From: a virus
DNA length: 53,537 bases
Reading direction: 5' to 3' (one strand)
IMG/VR virus record: IMGVR_UViG_3300031699_000001
Location: 1-53,537 of that record
Positions 27,915-37,042 of the stretch are shown in pieces (positions within the stretch are counted from its first letter, which is position 1; the number at the start of each line of letters is the position of its first letter). Made by a program: the position numbers and the translations under genes. Below the pieces are notes generated by a model that worked only from the letters and a program-made list of their open reading frames with translations, was not told the origin of the DNA and did no database searches.

Positions 27915-29681
27915 TTATATCTCGCTTAAATTATAAGTTGAGCCGCTATGAGTTAATATCTCATCCGTTGCCTGCGTAACCGGAAAAGCTGGCAATGTAA
28001 TAGTAATATAATCAATTCCATCAACCGCATTTTGGATATAGGAATATGTATCTGATAGCTGTAAACTATCATTAAAATCTCTATATCCTACTCTTTCAAG
28101 TTGTTCTATAATTTGCATTATCTGATTTGATTCTGTATCAAGAAAGGCTGTTGAGAATATTGAGTTTATTAAAGCTATAGCAGTTGCTATCCCAGTGCCA
28201 TTAAATGCGTCAATTATTTCTTTGCCGGTTTCGCTTGTTAGCATTTTCCATGCAACTGTTATATAATCAATAATATTTGCATATAAATAACCATCCGCAA
28301 CCTTTGTTGCTGAGGTTACAATCGTTGTTTTTGGAGTATAAGCGTTAAATCTAACGTCCATACCTGATAATATTGATTTATCAATTAAATCCGTTTGTAT
28401 TGCCGTTCTTAAAGCTGCCCCCGGATTGCCTCCGCCGCTTGCTACACCTAACACTTGACAGGATAAAGCTCCGTATGTATTTCTTTGAACTTGCGCCAAA
28501 CTTATCCCACCATAAGCATATATAAGAGCTTCACCGTCTTCTACGGTTACAAATCTATTTGTTGCTTTTAGTAATAGCGGCCCCTGTATCTTTGCAACCT
28601 CTGTATTTTCTTCATCCGCACCGCCTGTAAAAGTAGTAGCATTGTAAACACCCGTTATATCAGAGTTTCCGCCTGAATATATATTTATTTTATTTATAGT
28701 TGTTACATTTGAGTTTGTTCCCCCACCAACTGCATAAGTAGCGTATACATCATTTGCCGGTGGTATCACTCCATAAGTTCCATTGCCAAACATACAAGCA
28801 GTCGATCCTAAACTCTTGACTACCGCCTTCCAGTCTTTATCCGTTGCAATTGAATTAACAAGAGTTGTTTGTTTTGTATAAGTTGATGCCGCGACTGATA
28901 TTTCTACGGTGTCTAATAATACATTTTTATCAAGAAAATCAAATATTTGAAACTCTGTTGATCCGTCACTTTGGCCTATTATTTGAGTGCCTTTATTCTC
29001 TTGTTGATACATCAATTTTGCAAAAGAATATAAAGTCCAGGTATGAGTCCCAACCCCAGCCCCCGCCGCTGTTAAGTCTATATAAGTTCCTGCAAGTGCG
29101 TTTGCAAGGCTGGTAGCAACCGAGACGGTTGTTGCTGATAACCATACCAGATAATAATCCGTTCCTGTCGATAATCCTGTCGGCAATGTATTTGTAGTTG
29201 TAAATCTTACTTTATGACCGGTATAAACAAAATCCGTTGCAACCGTTAAATAATTATCCGGATTGGCGTGTGTAAAAGTTCCGGTTGTCGATGCTATTGT
29301 TTCGGATGTTCTTGCTTCGAATCGTTTACTTAATACGTTTATATTGCCCTGACTAATTGCTGTCATTTCAGTAGCAAGAAAAGACACCGGAAAAGCTATA
29401 CCCGTATCAAGATAAAATATACAATATCCGCTCGATGTAGCTTGCTGAGTTAATTCATAATCTATAAGTTGTAATTGATCTTTTATAGCTTGTCTGGTAA
29501 ATGCCGTTCTTAATCTGCTATTATTAGCGGAAGCATTCTCCCACATTGATAAAACATCGCCTAAGCCTGCAATCATCCTTTTAAACCACGCGGGCTTATC
29601 TCGAAGGTTTAAATCATTATCTATATCATTAAGAATTGTCGTATACGTGCGACTCGTATATAATATTGGGTTCCCTGTCAT
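27915..29681 (-). CDS. Baseplate wedge protein, gpJ-like, with an inserted beta domain, 588 residues
   Basis: Flanking parts look like the gpJ wedge: a helical N-terminus (MIAGLGDVLSMWENA, RQAIKDQLQLIDYELTQQ), then, further on, LLDTVEISV and GGADEENTEVAKIQGPLLLK, and MDVRFNAYTPKTTIV near the end. Residues about 134-218 are an extra Thr/Gly-rich module (GTDYYLVWLSATTVSVAT, GVGTHTW) often found inserted in phage structural proteins. Forms the baseplate periphery. Strong by order and length. Confidence 0.82.
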   Translation of the reverse strand: MTGNPILYTSRTYTTILNDIDNDLNLRDKPAWFKRMIAGLGDVLSMWENASANNSRLRTAFTRQAIKDQLQLIDYELTQQATSSGYCIFYLDTGIAFPVSFLATEMTAISQGNINVLSKRFEARTSETIASTTGTFTHANPDNYLTVATDFVYTGHKVRFTTTNTLPTGLSTGTDYYLVWLSATTVSVATSLANALAGTYIDLTAAGAGVGTHTWTLYSFAKLMYQQENKGTQIIGQSDGSTEFQIFDFLDKNVLLDTVEISVAASTYTKQTTLVNSIATDKDWKAVVKSLGSTACMFGNGTYGVIPPANDVYATYAVGGGTNSNVTTINKINIYSGGNSDITGVYNATTFTGGADEENTEVAKIQGPLLLKATNRFVTVEDGEALIYAYGGISLAQVQRNTYGALSCQVLGVASGGGNPGAALRTAIQTDLIDKSILSGMDVRFNAYTPKTTIVTSATKVADGYLYANIIDYITVAWKMLTSETGKEIIDAFNGTGIATAIALINSIFSTAFLDTESNQIMQIIEQLERVGYRDFNDSLQLSDTYSYIQNAVDGIDYITITLPAFPVTQATDEILTHSGSTYNLSEI

Positions 29682-29684
29682 TGT

Positions 29685-30080
29685 TTAAACTCCTATCGGC
29701 AAGCTGATACTTGCAATGTTTGTATAATCTTTAAAAAATATATAATAAATTGTTAAGTTCAACACTCCCTTTTCTGCTTCCTGAACTCCAATCATATTTT
29801 GAGACGTCGCAATTCTACGGTCTGGCAATTCGTCTCTTCCGTCTGATATATAACCATTACGAAAAGCTACCCATTTTATTACATACATTCTTGACATTAT
29901 GTAATTGCTTAATGATATTGCCATATTTTCATTTGATGATATTCCTGCGCCTTCCTGTCGAAAATAAAACATTGACCGGTTGTCTTGACAACACCCTTGT
30001 AAAATATCCATTTCGGTTTCGTCAGTTTCATCAATAAGCCCGGTACCATAGTAGAAAAACATATCCCAGTCTATTGTCAT
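29685..30080 (-). CDS. Baseplate wedge protein, gp25/gpW-like, 131 residues
   Basis: DILQGCCQDNRSMFYFRQEG and NYIMSRMYVIKWVAFRNGYI show the gp25 lysozyme-like fold pattern with LNLTIYYIFF as the last strands, and the length is right. Lies between the odd 442-residue gene and gpJ. The start overlaps that gene as ATGA. Confidence 0.7.
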   Translation of the reverse strand: MTIDWDMFFYYGTGLIDETDETEMDILQGCCQDNRSMFYFRQEGAGISSNENMAISLSNYIMSRMYVIKWVAFRNGYISDGRDELPDRRIATSQNMIGVQEAEKGVLNLTIYYIFFKDYTNIASISLPIGV

Positions 30081-31405
30081 AAGCTCCCACCTAAAATACT
30101 ATTCATTTGCTGTAACCATAGTCTATCGCTATCAAAAACATCTTGAATATCATCGATATTCTCTACTGCGTATATTTTATATTTTTCTCTTAATGTTTGA
30201 GTTGTTATATAAAAATCACTTAATTCTGTTGCTGTTGCTAGTTTTATATTATTCAAATCCTGAATAAAGGTTATAATTTCAGGTTTTTTATTATTGTAAT
30301 AATCATTATAGTAATTAAAATAATAACCTTTATCACCAACGTAAGTGGGGAAATCATATACATCTTCTAAAATTATAACCTCCTGCATAGTATTTAAATC
30401 AAGTTTATATAAATTGCTACCTGTTTTTTTATAAAAAAGATATCTATTGTTTATAAACATTTTATAATATGTTTCATAATCTAAAAATTCAGCTTCTACC
30501 ATAGTATTATGATTAAAAATATATGTTTTTCCTGATCGAACATAAAGAATATTATTTGTGTCATAATAAGATACGTCCACCACCAAATAATCAGTTAATT
30601 GAGTTATTGTTAATGTATCAATATTTATTTTATATAGATTCCCAGTAGCTGCCTCCAAAAACGAAACACATCGATTGCCAATTTCACAAGGCCATGCTAC
30701 TGCAAAATTTGTTAATGGTATAGTTGTAAGGGTATCTATATTTATTTTTAATAAATATCCATCAGAATTTCTAACAAAAGCTATTTCGTTGTTAGAAATT
30801 CTACAAGTTCCCTCTGTACCAATTTTATAATTAGTTAACTGAGTTTCATTATCAGCTTCTAAAATTGATTTTATGTTTAAATATCCATTTGAGTTGTCTT
30901 TATAAGCAATAATATTTTTCCCTATAGACGAAATGGCACCTTCGACTTTTTTTGTGGTTAATGGAATTTCTTCATATGGATATAATAAAGACTTTTTATA
31001 TAAGTACCCATCAGGTTTTATGAATACAATTGCATTTTTACCTGTAGTTTCAGAAACTAAATTATTAAAAATAGCATCATTATTAACAATTTTATTTTCA
31101 CAACCCCATAAAAAAAACATAGATATTAATAATAATCTGTAATATGCTTTCATTCTTAATTCCTCTTTTAAAATAGGGTCGCTCTCTGCGTTCATTTGAT
31201 CGATAAGATAATCATAATCAAGACCTTCATCTTCAAATAATTCAGTTGTAAAATTATATTTTGGTTTAATCATTGACTCTAATAAATCATAATCATATTC
31301 AATCCCATTCATGTGCAATGGAGTTGTAATATTGCCGTCTTTATCTCGAGGAACAGTATCTTGAATTATATAACCGTTATCATCAATACAAAAATTTGTA
31401 ATCAT
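30077..31405 (-). CDS. Baseplate-region protein with an embedded lipoprotein/beta-propeller segment, 442 residues
   Basis: Residues 1-84 and about 407-442 look like two parts of one small structural protein; joined they read ...LKEELREKYKIYAVENIDD. Between them an in-frame 966-bp segment begins with ATG 31153, its own AGAGGAATTAAGA ribosome site and MKAYYRLLLISMFFLWGC, a signal peptide with a Cys lipobox (LWGC). Six weak repeats follow (DGYLYKK, NGYLNIK, DGYLLKI, TGNLYKI, SGKTYIF, GSNLYKL), as in beta-propellers. The segment is flanked by 7-bp ATTAAGA copies. There may be two products: the full chain and an internal-start lipoprotein. Confidence 0.72.
   Translation of the reverse strand: MITNFCIDDNGYIIQDTVPRDKDGNITTPLHMNGIEYDYDLLESMIKPKYNFTTELFEDEGLDYDYLIDQMNAESDPILKEELRMKAYYRLLLISMFFLWGCENKIVNNDAIFNNLVSETTGKNAIVFIKPDGYLYKKSLLYPYEEIPLTTKKVEGAISSIGKNIIAYKDNSNGYLNIKSILEADNETQLTNYKIGTEGTCRISNNEIAFVRNSDGYLLKINIDTLTTIPLTNFAVAWPCEIGNRCVSFLEAATGNLYKINIDTLTITQLTDYLVVDVSYYDTNNILYVRSGKTYIFNHNTMVEAEFLDYETYYKMFINNRYLFYKKTGSNLYKLDLNTMQEVIILEDVYDFPTYVGDKGYYFNYYNDYYNNKKPEIITFIQDLNNIKLATATELSDFYITTQTLREKYKIYAVENIDDIQDVFDSDRLWLQQMNSILGGSL
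30188..31153 (-). CDS. Possible internal-start product: lipoprotein with six beta-propeller-like repeats
   Basis: In-frame with the host gene; it would stop only at that gene's TAA at 30077, so its true end is uncertain. The codons from ATG 31153 encode a Lys-start signal peptide and Cys18 lipobox. Translation from this ATG would place a propeller at the cell surface or periplasm, for instance in superinfection exclusion. Treated as a hypothesis; see findings. Confidence 0.4.
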
Positions 31406-32157
31406 TTACCCTTAACCTCCGTACTTAAATTGTTAGTTATAGGGTTCGTTGCTGTCGCTAATCCTGCCGATACAGAAGAAGTAATTGTGCCTGCTCCTGC
31501 TTGCACTCCAACAATATCATGAGTATGCGGTTTTAAAAGATTAAGGAATGTAGTAAAATCTGTATCTAAGCTAGTCCCTAATACAAACGCCTCAGTTCCT
31601 TCATTTAATACAATCCCGCTTGCTTTCATTTCTATTTTATTCCCGTTTGTATCTGTTAATATCATCCCGTTTGAATCCATTACCACTTCATTGCTATTTG
31701 AATCGGTTATAATAATTCCATCTGTATTTATTGTTATATTATTCCCGTCTTCATCATTTATTATAAATTCTTTATCCTCTTCATTATATTTTACATATAT
31801 TCTTTTTTTATTGTCTTCAAATAATATTTGAGTATTTTTATCCTCATAGCTATCAGGAAGCATCCCTTCCATTTCTGTCATTATGCCGGTATAATACGCC
31901 CTTGAAATATCTTTGTTCATAAAAGATATTCTTACATAATCATCTTTTTTTACAGTAGTCAATGATCTCTTGTCATTTGCATAACACCATATTGCGGTAT
32001 CGTCTTTAGTCCATCCTAGTTCTATAACTTGACATTTTACACGGCCTAACTTATCGGGATCATCTGTATCAACAACTTTGCCGGTGTAGTTTCTATAGTA
32101 TACGGATTCTTCAATGATAATTTTTCTAATAAAATCTAATAAACTTTTATTAACCAT
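31402..32157 (-). CDS. Baseplate spike, gpV/gp5-like, 251 residues
   Basis: An N-terminal OB-fold (YYRNYTGKVVDTDDPDKLGR at 17-36), a mid-region, then repeated short units (DGIIITDSN, NGMILTDTN, SGIVLNEG) that form the triple beta-helix of the spike, and a PHTHDIVGVQAG C-terminal tip motif. It pierces the outer membrane at contraction. Follows the hub gene with a one-base overlap. Confidence 0.9.
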   Translation of the reverse strand: MVNKSLLDFIRKIIIEESVYYRNYTGKVVDTDDPDKLGRVKCQVIELGWTKDDTAIWCYANDKRSLTTVKKDDYVRISFMNKDISRAYYTGIMTEMEGMLPDSYEDKNTQILFEDNKKRIYVKYNEEDKEFIINDEDGNNITINTDGIIITDSNSNEVVMDSNGMILTDTNGNKIEMKASGIVLNEGTEAFVLGTSLDTDFTTFLNLLKPHTHDIVGVQAGAGTITSSVSAGLATATNPITNNLSTEVKGK

Positions 32158-33413
32158 TATGCGTTTACATAACTCCCATAAGCTGTAATAATATCAGCAA
32201 CGCTGATTGTGCATCTATAACCTTCACTATTTAACCTATGTTCTACACTCTTTAAAAATATTTTAAAATCATCTCCGCTTTTTTGAACTGCCGGAGGAAA
32301 GCCATAACCAAATTTACACTCTAAAGGAATACACAAAGTAGGATCACCTATAACCTCAAAACTTCCCGAATACCCTAATCCCTGTGGAGCGGTCTCAACT
32401 TTTTCCGCTGTAAAAAAATCCTTTACTTTTTTATCTTGATATACTTGACTATCAAAACTTGATGCCTGAATAACATTTTTCATTATAATATTAAAATCTT
32501 CACCTCTCTCGGATGCAAACTTTCTTATTTTATCTTCATCAAGTCTTAACGTGGTAATAGTTCCTTGTTGTGCGACCCTTCGAGTAACAACTTGCTTACC
32601 GTTTATAATAGAAATACTTACGTTATCACCCTGTCCGTTTTCCCCGATATGATGTTCTATGTTACCAGATATAATATTTGGATAAGTAGCCCCTATTCCA
32701 TATTCAAATAATTTTGTATTCCCTACGCTTCCGGTTGCTTTTGACATAAACTCAGTAACTTCTTTTGAAGCCGCTAAATTGCTTTGAACAAAACATCCTA
32801 TCAAGTTTCCACTTGGTAAACTGCCTATCATAAAAGTACATTGCCATTCTTTAGATATTCTTAATAAAAACTTATAACCTTTCTCGTATTTAACAAGTCC
32901 GCCCTTTGTTGTTAATTTGTCATTTTGTGTATCGAACTTTATTAAAAAACTTGTTACACCAAGTTTTGAAAGCTCGTTTTGTATTACTGTCCCTTTCGTG
33001 CCTGAATTATAAATAAACATCTCTCTCGTATCATCTGCGGCCTCAGACCCATAAAATCCAACTGTTGTTGTATTTACTCCATTATTACCAAAGTTGTACT
33101 TAGGATTAGAAGCAAATACATTTAGCCCCGTTCTAAAATTAACACCTTGTACTTCTTCCGGATTCTTAATTTTAACTAATATATCATTGATGGTCTGATT
33201 TTTATTCTTATATCCCCATGAACACGTAAACTTATTTCCATCGTTAAATAGTTTAGAGTAATACCATGCAGGGTCGAAAAATGTAATATTTCCATGTAGT
33301 AACTGTCCTATCTCTTCTGTGATAGACAGCTCTATAACGTCGGTTGTAATATCGGTATCGCCGCCAACGGTTACATTGAAAAAACTACTATCAGTATCAA
33401 AAGTCGCATACAT
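32157..33413 (-). CDS. Baseplate hub, gpD/gp27-like, 418 residues
   Basis: Typical hub length. FNVTVGGDTDITTDVIELS at the start, later RISKEWQCTFMIG and a C-terminal IPLECKFGYGFPPA...SVEHRLNSEGYRCTISV, the features of late-control gene D type hubs. Trimerises around the spike encoded next. One-base overlaps on both sides. Confidence 0.85.
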   Translation of the reverse strand: MYATFDTDSSFFNVTVGGDTDITTDVIELSITEEIGQLLHGNITFFDPAWYYSKLFNDGNKFTCSWGYKNKNQTINDILVKIKNPEEVQGVNFRTGLNVFASNPKYNFGNNGVNTTTVGFYGSEAADDTREMFIYNSGTKGTVIQNELSKLGVTSFLIKFDTQNDKLTTKGGLVKYEKGYKFLLRISKEWQCTFMIGSLPSGNLIGCFVQSNLAASKEVTEFMSKATGSVGNTKLFEYGIGATYPNIISGNIEHHIGENGQGDNVSISIINGKQVVTRRVAQQGTITTLRLDEDKIRKFASERGEDFNIIMKNVIQASSFDSQVYQDKKVKDFFTAEKVETAPQGLGYSGSFEVIGDPTLCIPLECKFGYGFPPAVQKSGDDFKIFLKSVEHRLNSEGYRCTISVADIITAYGSYVNA

Positions 33414-33691
33414 TAACTTGCCACCGGTACTTTAATCTTTTTGAACTTTTCTAAACTGAAATTATTTTCAGTTATTGCCGTCATATTATGCTCAAATATT
33501 GCATAACTTAAATCTTCCCTTGCTTCACCGTAAACCTCTTGTCTAGTTGCAATTTCATCTAACATCGCATTTTCATCAATTTTTAAATTAACAAGAGTAT
33601 TATAAATCGGTATTTCTCTCATATCTTTTACAACGAATGTTTTGTTATCAATATTTGTAAATTCTATATTATCCACATTTATATATCTCAT
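33413..33691 (-). CDS. Small baseplate-associated protein, 92 residues
   Basis: Mostly helical second half (LDEIATRQEVYGEAREDLSY) after two short strands. The IA-R-VYG string recalls short LysM/gp53-like or tail-X proteins that join tube and hub, which matches its place between the tube-connector and hub genes. Not certain. Confidence 0.6.
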   Translation of the reverse strand: MRYINVDNIEFTNIDNKTFVVKDMREIPIYNTLVNLKIDENAMLDEIATRQEVYGEAREDLSYAIFEHNMTAITENNFSLEKFKKIKVPVAS

Positions 33692-33692
33692 G

Positions 33693-34286
33693 TTAAAACG
33701 CCTTCATTCCTGCATTTACTTTTGTTAAGTCAAGAAAGTTTTCTGTTATTCCTGCGATGCTTGCCATTTTCCTATAAACTTCCTCAGCTTTATTTATAGG
33801 GTCTTTTTCATCTAACCATAATTCTATTGACACCTCAGTTAATTGAGGGCTTCCAAGTGAATTATGCCAATATTGCTTATGTACAAAATCACATTTAGCC
33901 ACATACCAGATTAAAGGGATCGCACCAACACCCCAACAATATAATACTTTCGGGTTAGATTGAAATTGTGAAGTACCTTTAAAAACATTAACAAAGTTAA
34001 AACTCTGATTTCTTAGATTTTCAAACTGTGCTAATACCTTTTTATTTCCTTCGATACTATCTCTTTTCAATATTCCTAAAGTAAATGATATTTTTCTATT
34101 ACCCATGCCAGCCGATTGCACCGGTTGATAACTCATTCCGGGTATTGCTATTTCTGCTAATATAACGCTTTTTGAATCGGATATGTCACCTGGAATAAAT
34201 GGAGATGTTATCAATGCCTTATTAGATATGTCAAACATATACCAGGGCAAATCAAATGGAAATTTCGGAGTCTTAAAGTTATACAT
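33693..34286 (-). CDS. Tube-hub connector protein, 197 residues
   Basis: Starts MYNFKTPKFPFDLPWYMFDI and has a strand-rich middle (ISFTLGILKRD, LTEVSIELWLDE), similar in layout to the contractile injection system tube-initiator/LysM-holder proteins that lie between tape measure and hub. Position and length are the main support. Overlaps the tape measure stop by one base. Confidence 0.62.
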   Translation of the reverse strand: MYNFKTPKFPFDLPWYMFDISNKALITSPFIPGDISDSKSVILAEIAIPGMSYQPVQSAGMGNRKISFTLGILKRDSIEGNKKVLAQFENLRNQSFNFVNVFKGTSQFQSNPKVLYCWGVGAIPLIWYVAKCDFVHKQYWHNSLGSPQLTEVSIELWLDEKDPINKAEEVYRKMASIAGITENFLDLTKVNAGMKAF

Positions 34287-35584
34287 TATCTGTTCCCCTG
34301 TAAAACATATTCATCCATTAAACCCATTCTTATTTGTTCCATCATTACTTTAGTTGACTCAATTACTTTCTGTCGTATATTATCCCCACCGGATATATTA
34401 AAATTATTACTAAAGTTTAAATTGATATTAGCACCACCTAATTTTTCCGGATTCTTAGTTGCAATTAAAGTGTCCATAGGGTGTGTTTCAATCACATCAC
34501 CATTAGGTCTAATAATAGCATCATTAACCTTTCTATTTGCTTTATTTTGTTTATACATTTCAATATAATCTTTTGCTGTGTCTTTGCCTGCTTCGAATAG
34601 ACCTTGCCCTAATTGTTTATAAGCGTCTATTTCGCTTTTGATATATTCCGCACCCGCTGTCTTTGAAGCCTCTAAAAAGTCTTTTCCGGACATCTTTCCT
34701 GTTGCAAACTGGACTAAATTACCTAATAAATCCGTAAATAGTTTAATCTTATTTATTACTAAATTAAAAGCTACTCCGATTGTAGTCCCTATAATCTTTC
34801 CTAATCCTTTAAATGCAGGCTCTAATCCTTCTAAAATAGTGCTTATGCCTTCAAGTAATCCTTTAAGTTTTTCCATAGTCCCTAAATTATTAGCTACTTC
34901 TAAAAATCCTTCTACAAATCCCTTTACAAAATTAGCGACTATTTTTACTAACTTTGCAAATATCGTTCCTAACACTTCCATTAAAGGCTGTATCTTAGCT
35001 GTTATAAAAGCTATTACCATTGCAATCTTAAATAAAATCATATTAACTAAATCTGTCAAGTTACCAAATGCCCCTTTATACATATCATTGAGACCTTTTA
35101 AAAAGCTACTAAACAAAGTCTTTATTAAAGTTATTGCAGATTTAATAGTTATAAATATAACCTTAAAAATGTTAGCAAGTATGCTACCCCACGCAATAAA
35201 CAAAGTACGGCTATTTCTAACCCATGCTAAAAACTGATTCAATAACGGGATTAACATTTTACGCAATGGCCATATAAAATTACGCATAAATATTTCACCT
35301 GCAATTTTAAAAGTCATTCCGATTTCTGGTATTGCGCTAACAACCTTTTTAAGCCCTTGAAAAGCTGCAACAAATATACCGCCGATCATTGCAAGTTTTC
35401 CGAACGCTTGCATCATGCCTTTAGCGGTTGCCTTTGCATTCATTTTCATTTCATTACCACGTTTAGTATCTTTCTTTTGCATACTGTCTGAAAACTTATT
35501 AAAAGTTTCAGTCATTTTATCAACTGATTGTTTAAATGAATCTGTATCAAATGTTAAGTCTAAAGGGTCTAATGTATCAGCCAT
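34286..35584 (-). CDS. Tape measure protein, 432 residues
   Basis: Long hydrophobic helical stretches with Phe, Ile, Lys and Gly (about 60-330), a polar N-terminus, no peptidase domain. The length predicts a rather short tail (roughly 65 nm at 0.15 nm per residue). ATG overlaps the stop of the frameshifted chaperone extension; the ribosome site is weak, so coupling is likely. Comes after tube and chaperone genes, as in other myoviruses. Confidence 0.9.
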   Translation of the reverse strand: MADTLDPLDLTFDTDSFKQSVDKMTETFNKFSDSMQKKDTKRGNEMKMNAKATAKGMMQAFGKLAMIGGIFVAAFQGLKKVVSAIPEIGMTFKIAGEIFMRNFIWPLRKMLIPLLNQFLAWVRNSRTLFIAWGSILANIFKVIFITIKSAITLIKTLFSSFLKGLNDMYKGAFGNLTDLVNMILFKIAMVIAFITAKIQPLMEVLGTIFAKLVKIVANFVKGFVEGFLEVANNLGTMEKLKGLLEGISTILEGLEPAFKGLGKIIGTTIGVAFNLVINKIKLFTDLLGNLVQFATGKMSGKDFLEASKTAGAEYIKSEIDAYKQLGQGLFEAGKDTAKDYIEMYKQNKANRKVNDAIIRPNGDVIETHPMDTLIATKNPEKLGGANINLNFSNNFNISGGDNIRQKVIESTKVMMEQIRMGLMDEYVLQGNR

Positions 35585-36598
35585 TTGTCTTTTCCGCTAT
35601 TTCCTTACAGTCTTTTAAAATATAGTTTAAATCTTTTAAACTCATTTTTCTCAAATCCTTATACTTATACGAACTTGTTACCCATCCGATATAAGTTGAA
35701 GTTGTTAATAACAACTCATTATTATAATCAATAAAATAAAGAGCAGGGATAATCCAATCATGCCCTCCAGTCTGCCCGGTTATCGTTCCTCTTTCTACTG
35801 GAGAGCTGAAACGAAAAAATTGGCAGTATTCAAATACACCTCAAACTCTTTCCCACACTGGTTACAAGTTTTATAAATAAGTCCGTCTATCCCTGCTTTA
35901 TTTACTATCTTTGCAATTTTATTTAACTCTCTATTTTTCTGTTGTTCAAAAAACAATTTAGAAAACTTTGTTTTCCAATCCGTTGTAATCGGGTTACTAT
36001 TAACCCTTGTTATAGAATTCTCATATACTTTATATTGAAGCCTTATTGAATCCGTTGGATATTTATTATATGCATCTATATAAGAATCTATAGACGGATG
36101 GTTAAAACTCATTGATTGAATACTTTCTATCACTTCACCTTTTGCATTTTTGATTTCAAGTATATTATCAAAGTTAATAGAGAATTCTTTGTTATCCTCT
36201 TGATAAACAATATTTAAATCTCCAATACAATCACGAGTGTCATCTTCTTTTGTTTTTTCCGCATATATCTTTTCGTTACATCTAGGACATCTATATATAC
36301 CTTCAACTTTGTCGTCTTCATTATAAAGAAGTACCTGTTGAATCGCTAGATGCTCTATAGTTTTATAAGTCATATTTCTACAAATCTGAGAGATAGTATC
36401 TTTCTTTTCTTCCACATCTCCCGTATCTGTTTTTAAACTAACTATATTACCTTTTGCAAAAGTAAGTAATGCAAAAAATACATTTCCATTATTCTCTATA
36501 ATCTTATTTGTATCAGCTATAACCCCACCACCCGGGTCGGTTATTTCAGCTTCTACAAAAAGTCTATTTGAGAAATTAACCGGGCAAATCAATCTCAT
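35577..36598 (-). CDS. Tail assembly chaperone, -1 frameshift product (340 residues)
   Basis: The 0-frame gene contains T-TTT-TTC (35819-35813), a perfect X-XXY-YYZ slippery heptamer in the correct phase, six codons before its stop. After a -1 slip the frame stays open from 35813 to TGA 35577 and adds 78 residues (ending ...LKDCKEIAEKTNG). Total 262+78. It ends inside the tape measure start, as lambda gpGT does. The slip is predicted, not observed. Confidence 0.72.
35795..36598 (-). CDS. Tail assembly chaperone, 0-frame product, 267 residues
   Basis: Beta-rich N-terminal part, a Cys-X2-Cys knuckle (RCPRCNEK, near 105) and a second (TCNQCGKEF, near 246) in a helical/zinc C-terminal region just before VYLNTANFF. 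The place between tube and tape measure and the frameshift identify it as the chaperone that coats the tape measure. The zinc-finger type resembles T4-like baseplate assembly chaperones. Ribosome site AAGGAGTTTACA. Confidence 0.78.
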   Translation of the reverse strand: MRLICPVNFSNRLFVEAEITDPGGGVIADTNKIIENNGNVFFALLTFAKGNIVSLKTDTGDVEEKKDTISQICRNMTYKTIEHLAIQQVLLYNEDDKVEGIYRCPRCNEKIYAEKTKEDDTRDCIGDLNIVYQEDNKEFSINFDNILEIKNAKGEVIESIQSMSFNHPSIDSYIDAYNKYPTDSIRLQYKVYENSITRVNSNPITTDWKTKFSKLFFEQQKNRELNKIAKIVNKAGIDGLIYKTCNQCGKEFEVYLNTANFFVSALQ

Positions 36599-36608
36599 TG
36601 TAAACTCC

Positions 36609-37019
36609 TTATAAATCTATTATGTTTAATGGCAGTAATGTAAACTCAGCCTGTGCAAAAGTAGGATTTTCGGCTGCATATTCCGGCAGTTTTCTATCAA
36701 CTAATTCACATTGACTAAATATCATTCTGTCATACTCTTCACCGTGTCCGTCTATTTCTATTGCGGAAACGTCCTTTACTTCGTCGTTATCTCGCCAATT
36801 ATTTAAAAACAATAAATTAGAACTATCACGCCTTATTTTTATTGCAATTGGGATTGGTGGTATTTTAGTAACACCTGATTTTACAGTTACTATCGTTCTT
36901 AAACTAGGCACTTCGGTTTTAATATCTTCTAGGAATATTTCACCTACTCGTATAATATCAGAAAACTCAACGTCGCCTACTTGTATTTTAATACGTCTTG
37001 ACATATCACTCGATTGCAT
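36609..37019 (-). CDS. Tail tube protein, 136 residues
   Basis: Size and strand-rich pattern match contractile tail tubes (IKIQVGDVEFSDIIRVGEIF, later IPPIPIAIKIRRDS, ATPFTLLP-like end). It directly follows the sheath gene, the usual order. Ribosome site AAGGAGATAAAAA. Forms the inner tube through which DNA passes. Confidence 0.85.
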   Translation of the reverse strand: MQSSDMSRRIKIQVGDVEFSDIIRVGEIFLEDIKTEVPSLRTIVTVKSGVTKIPPIPIAIKIRRDSSNLLFLNNWRDNDEVKDVSAIEIDGHGEEYDRMIFSQCELVDRKLPEYAAENPTFAQAEFTLLPLNIIDL

Positions 37020-37042
37020 TTTTTATCTCCTTATATTTTTAT

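Noticed and set aside
34638-35237. 199-codon open frame on the plus strand
   Set aside because: Antisense to the tape measure gene, whose composition opens the opposite frame; hydrophobic low-complexity translation, and no other plus-strand gene exists.
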